From assembly GCA_032718475.1 (NCBI GenBank), contig JAUCBJ010002266.1, forward strand, positions 1 through 46,924: 46,924 bases of DNA. The letters are read 5' to 3'. Each line of letters begins with the position of its first letter. The stretch's first letter is position 1. Origin of the DNA: Nemertoderma westbladi (taxonomy: Eukaryota; Xenacoelomorpha; Nemertodermatida; Nemertodermatidae). A program made the position numbers and the translations under genes. Under the pieces are notes generated by a model that did no database searches, was not told the DNA's origin, and saw nothing but the letters and a program-made list of their open reading frames with translations. Shown one piece after another: positions 42,501 to 46,924 of the stretch.

Positions 42501-45500
42501 TGATACTGAGAGAGAGAGGGAGTGGACACAGGTGATACTGAGAGAGAGAGGGAGTGGACACAGGTGATACTGAGAGAGAGAGGGAGTGGACACAGGTGAT
42601 ACTGAGAGAGAGAGGGAGTGGACACAGGTGATACTGAGAGAGAGAGGGAGTGGACACAGGTGATACTGAGAGAGAGAGGGAGTGGACACAGGTGATACTG
42701 AGAGAGAGAGGGAGTGGACACAGGTGATACTGAGAGAGAGAGGGAGTGGACACAGGTGATACTGAGAGAGAGAGGGAGTGGACACAGGTGATACTGAGAG
42801 AGAGAGGGAGTGGACACAGGTGATACTGAGAGAGAGAGGGAGTGGACACAGGTGATACTGAGAGAGAGAGGGAGTGGACACAGGTGATACTGAGAGAGAG
42901 AGGGAGTGGACACAGGTGATACTGAGAGAGAGAGGGAGTGGACACAGGTGATACTGAGAGAGAGAGGGAGTGGACACAGGTGATACTGAGAGAGAGAGGG
43001 AGTGGACACAGGTGATACTGAGAGAGAGAGGGAGTGGACACAGGTGATACTGAGAGAGAGAGGGAGTGGACACAGGTGATACTGAGAGAGAGAGGGAGTG
43101 GACACAGGTGATACTGAGAGAGAGAGGGAGTGGACACAGGTGATACTGAGAGAGAGAGGGAGTGGACACAGGTGATACTGAGAGAGAGAGGGAGTGGACA
43201 CAGGTGATACTGAGAGAGAGAGGGAGTGGACACAGGTGATACTGAGAGAGAGAGGGAGTGGACACAGGTGATACTGAGAGAGAGAGGGAGTGGACACAGG
43301 TGATACTGAGAGAGAGAGGGAGTGGACACAGGTGATACTGAGAGAGAGAGGGAGTGGACACAGGTGATACTGAGAGAGAGAGGGAGTGGACACAGGTGAT
43401 ACTGAGAGAGAGAGGGAGTGGACACAGGTGATACTGAGAGAGAGAGGGAGTGGACACAGGTGATACTGAGAGAGAGAGGGAGTGGACACAGGTGATACTG
43501 AGAGAGAGAGGGAGTGGACACAGGTGATACTGAGAGAGAGAGGGAGTGGACACAGGTGATACTGAGAGAGAGAGGGAGTGGACACAGGTGATACTGAGAG
43601 AGAGAGGGAGTGGACACAGGTGATACTGAGAGAGAGAGGGAGTGGACACAGGTGATACTGAGAGAGAGAGGGAGTGGACACAGGTGATACTGAGAGAGAG
43701 AGGGAGTGGACACAGGTGATACTGAGAGAGAGAGGGAGTGGACACAGGTGATACTGAGAGAGAGAGGGAGTGGACACAGGTGATACTGAGAGAGAGAGGG
43801 AGTGGACACAGGTGATACTGAGAGAGAGAGGGAGTGGACACAGGTGATACTGAGAGAGAGAGGGAGTGGACACAGGTGATACTGAGAGAGAGAGGGAGTG
43901 GACACAGGTGATACTGAGAGAGAGAGGGAGTGGACACAGGTGATACTGAGAGAGAGAGGGAGTGGACACAGGTGATACTGAGAGAGAGAGGGAGTGGACA
44001 CAGGTGATACTGAGAGAGAGAGGGAGTGGACACAGGTGATACTGAGAGAGAGAGGGAGTGGACACAGGTGATACTGAGAGAGAGAGGGAGTGGACACAGG
44101 TGATACTGAGAGAGAGAGGGAGTGGACACAGGTGATACTGAGAGAGAGAGGGAGTGGACACAGGTGATACTGAGAGAGAGAGGGAGTGGACACAGGTGAT
44201 ACTGAGAGAGAGAGGGAGTGGACACAGGTGATACTGAGAGAGAGAGGGAGTGGACACAGGTGATACTGAGAGAGAGAGGGAGTGGACACAGGTGATACTG
44301 AGAGAGAGAGGGAGTGGACACAGGTGATACTGAGAGAGAGAGGGAGTGGACACAGGTGATACTGAGAGAGAGAGGGAGTGGACACAGGTGATACTGAGAG
44401 AGAGAGGGAGTGGACACAGGTGATACTGAGAGAGAGAGGGAGTGGACACAGGTGATACTGAGAGAGAGAGGGAGTGGACACAGGTGATACTGAGAGAGAG
44501 AGGGAGTGGACACAGGTGATACTGAGAGAGAGAGGGAGTGGACACAGGTGATACTGAGAGAGAGAGGGAGTGGACACAGGTGATACTGAGAGAGAGAGGG
44601 AGTGGACACAGGTGATACTGAGAGAGAGAGGGAGTGGACACAGGTGATACTGAGAGAGAGAGGGAGTGGACACAGGTGATACTGAGAGAGAGAGGGAGTG
44701 GACACAGGTGATACTGAGAGAGAGAGGGAGTGGACACAGGTGATACTGAGAGAGAGAGGGAGTGGACACAGGTGATACTGAGAGAGAGAGGGAGTGGACA
44801 CAGGTGATACTGAGAGAGAGAGGGAGTGGACACAGGTGATACTGAGAGAGAGAGGGAGTGGACACAGGTGATACTGAGAGAGAGAGGGAGTGGACACAGG
44901 TGATACTGAGAGAGAGAGGGAGTGGACACAGGTGATACTGAGAGAGAGAGGGAGTGGACACAGGTGATACTGAGAGAGAGAGGGAGTGGACACAGGTGAT
45001 ACTGAGAGAGAGAGGGAGTGGACACAGGTGATACTGAGAGAGAGAGGGAGTGGACACAGGTGATACTGAGAGAGAGAGGGAGTGGACACAGGTGATACTG
45101 AGAGAGAGAGGGAGTGGACACAGGTGATACTGAGAGAGAGAGGGAGTGGACACAGGTGATACTGAGAGAGAGAGGGAGTGGACACAGGTGATACTGAGAG
45201 AGAGAGGGAGTGGACACAGGTGATACTGAGAGAGAGAGGGAGTGGACACAGGTGATACTGAGAGAGAGAGGGAGTGGACACAGGTGATACTGAGAGAGAG
45301 AGGGAGTGGACACAGGTGATACTGAGAGAGAGAGGGAGTGGACACAGGTGATACTGAGAGAGAGAGGGAGTGGACACAGGTGATACTGAGAGAGAGAGGG
45401 AGTGGACACAGGTGATACTGAGAGAGAGAGGGAGTGGACACAGGTGATACTGAGAGAGAGAGGGAGTGGACACAGGTGATACTGAGAGAGAGAGGGAGTG

Positions 45501-46924
45501 GACACAGGTGATACTGAGAGAGAGAGGGAGTGGACACAGGTGATACTGAGAGAGAGAGGGAGTGGACACAGGTGATACTGAGAGAGAGAGGGAGTGGACA
45601 CAGGTGATACTGAGAGAGAGAGGGAGTGGACACAGGTGATACTGAGAGAGAGAGGGAGTGGACACAGGTGATACTGAGAGAGAGAGGGAGTGGACACAGG
45701 TGATACTGAGAGAGAGAGGGAGTGGACACAGGTGATACTGAGAGAGAGAGGGAGTGGACACAGGTGATACTGAGAGAGAGAGGGAGTGGACACAGGTGAT
45801 ACTGAGAGAGAGAGGGAGTGGACACAGGTGATACTGAGAGAGAGAGGGAGTGGACACAGGTGATACTGAGAGAGAGAGGGAGTGGACACAGGTGATACTG
45901 AGAGAGAGAGGGAGTGGACACAGGTGATACTGAGAGAGAGAGGGAGTGGACACAGGTGATACTGAGAGAGAGAGGGAGTGGACACAGGTGATACTGAGAG
46001 AGAGAGGGAGTGGACACAGGTGATACTGAGAGAGAGAGGGAGTGGACACAGGTGATACTGAGAGAGAGAGGGAGTGGACACAGGTGATACTGAGAGAGAG
46101 AGGGAGTGGACACAGGTGATACTGAGAGAGAGAGGGAGTGGACACAGGTGATACTGAGAGAGAGAGGGAGTGGACACAGGTGATACTGAGAGAGAGAGGG
46201 AGTGGACACAGGTGATACTGAGAGAGAGAGGGAGTGGACACAGGTGATACTGAGAGAGAGAGGGAGTGGACACAGGTGATACTGAGAGAGAGAGGGAGTG
46301 GACACAGGTGATACTGAGAGAGAGAGGGAGTGGACACAGGTGATACTGAGAGAGAGAGGGAGTGGACACAGGTGATACTGAGAGAGAGAGGGAGTGGACA
46401 CAGGTGATACTGAGAGAGAGAGGGAGTGGACACAGGTGATACTGAGAGAGAGAGGGAGTGGACACAGGTGATACTGAGAGAGAGAGGGAGTGGACACAGG
46501 TGATACTGAGAGAGAGAGGGAGTGGACACAGGTGATACTGAGAGAGAGAGGGAGTGGACACAGGTGATACTGAGAGAGAGAGGGAGTGGACACAGGTGAT
46601 ACTGAGAGAGAGAGGGAGTGGACACAGGTGATACTGAGAGAGAGAGGGAGTGGACACAGGTGATACTGAGAGAGAGAGGGAGTGGACACAGGTGATACTG
46701 AGAGAGAGAGGGAGTGGACACAGGTGATACTGAGAGAGAGAGGGAGTGGACACAGGTGATACTGAGAGAGAGAGGGAGTGGACACAGGTGATACTGAGAG
46801 AGAGAGGGAGTGGACACAGGTGATACTGAGAGAGAGAGGGAGTGGACACAGGTGATACTGAGAGAGAGAGGGAGTGGACACAGGTGATACTGAGAGAGAG
46901 AGGGAGTGGACACAGGTGATACTG
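39556..46924. repeat. 32-bp satellite array, about 230 copies, running off the window
   Basis: The unit is 32 bp: GAGTGGACACAGGTGATACT plus a GAGAGAGAGAGG tract. From 39556 to about 42190 units vary: TATGGGG for TACTGAG, an extra GA, AGGAAGTG, single substitutions, and short deletions. From about 42200 to the end, some 147 units look identical. The minus strand of the unit has no stop in any frame, and 32 is not a multiple of three, so three overlapping frames of about 2000-2500 codons appear, all with a 32-residue period rich in Ser, Leu and Pro. These are not genes. The unit is unrelated in sequence to the 32-bp unit at 1-1886. Confidence 0.98.

Noticed and set aside
39409-46913. Frames of about 2000-2500 codons on the minus strand
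   Set aside because: They consist of a 32-residue period caused by a stop-free 32-bp satellite unit read in three frames. All three frames are open equally, and there is no unique domain.

Overview
The window is animal nuclear DNA, most likely from a marine invertebrate with a repeat-rich genome. The evidence is a set of metazoan-type genes (mitochondrial leucyl-tRNA synthetase, a small-Maf-like bZIP factor, LAMTOR4 of Ragulator, a MARCH1/8 ubiquitin ligase), GT-AG introns, tRNA-derived SINEs, several non-LTR retrotransposons, and very long tandem arrays. A tunicate or another invertebrate deuterostome is plausible, but the phylum cannot be fixed from the sequence alone.

Layout. 1-1886 is a 32-bp satellite, followed by a tRNA-derived SINE (1889-2178), a second tRNA-like head (about 2432-2512) and AT-rich repeat-derived DNA up to 5.0 kb. 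5.0-8.7 kb is a compact cluster of three intronless minus-strand genes, in transcription order LAMTOR4 (8700-8374), small Maf-like (8084-7737) and LARS2 (7620-5182), each followed by its own AATAAA. 9.15-13.4 kb is a nest of mobile elements: a reverse-transcriptase fragment cut off by a GC-rich-ended inverted-repeat structure, an inverted-repeat element with ACGT-rich ends, and a CR1/jockey-like 3' fragment. 13.4-15.3 kb is low-copy junk with short repeats. 15.3-18.3 kb is a four-exon MARCH1/8-type gene on the plus strand, with an inverted-repeat/tRNA-like insertion in its third intron.

19.6-23.1 kb is a 53-bp satellite. 24.15-25.35 kb is a young 5'-truncated non-LTR retrotransposon with a 16-bp target-site duplication. 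26.05-28.16 kb is an 11-bp satellite, abutted by a minus-strand reading frame for a possible secreted protein broken by one stop codon. 29.98-30.79 kb is a fragment of a second, different retrotransposon. 30.90-32.04 kb is a foldback-type DNA element with long inverted repeats built of a 17-bp motif and an 8-bp target duplication. 32.3-38.3 kb holds the last five exons of an unrecognised coiled-coil gene on the minus strand; its largest intron carries a near full-length 3.46-kb retrotransposon with a 12-bp target duplication. 39.56 kb to the window end is another 32-bp satellite whose right-hand 4.7 kb looks perfectly homogeneous.

Function. The genes do not form one pathway. LARS2 serves mitochondrial translation, LAMTOR4 the lysosomal mTORC1 scaffold, the Maf-like protein transcription, and MARCH1/8 the turnover of membrane proteins. 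The very long open frames inside the 53-bp and 32-bp arrays come from repeat units that lack stop codons in all three minus frames; they are not treated as genes. The strongest observations are the foldback element, the reconstructed coiled-coil gene interrupted by a retrotransposon, the shortened LARS2, the altered basic region of the Maf-like protein, and the edge-to-core structure of the terminal satellite.
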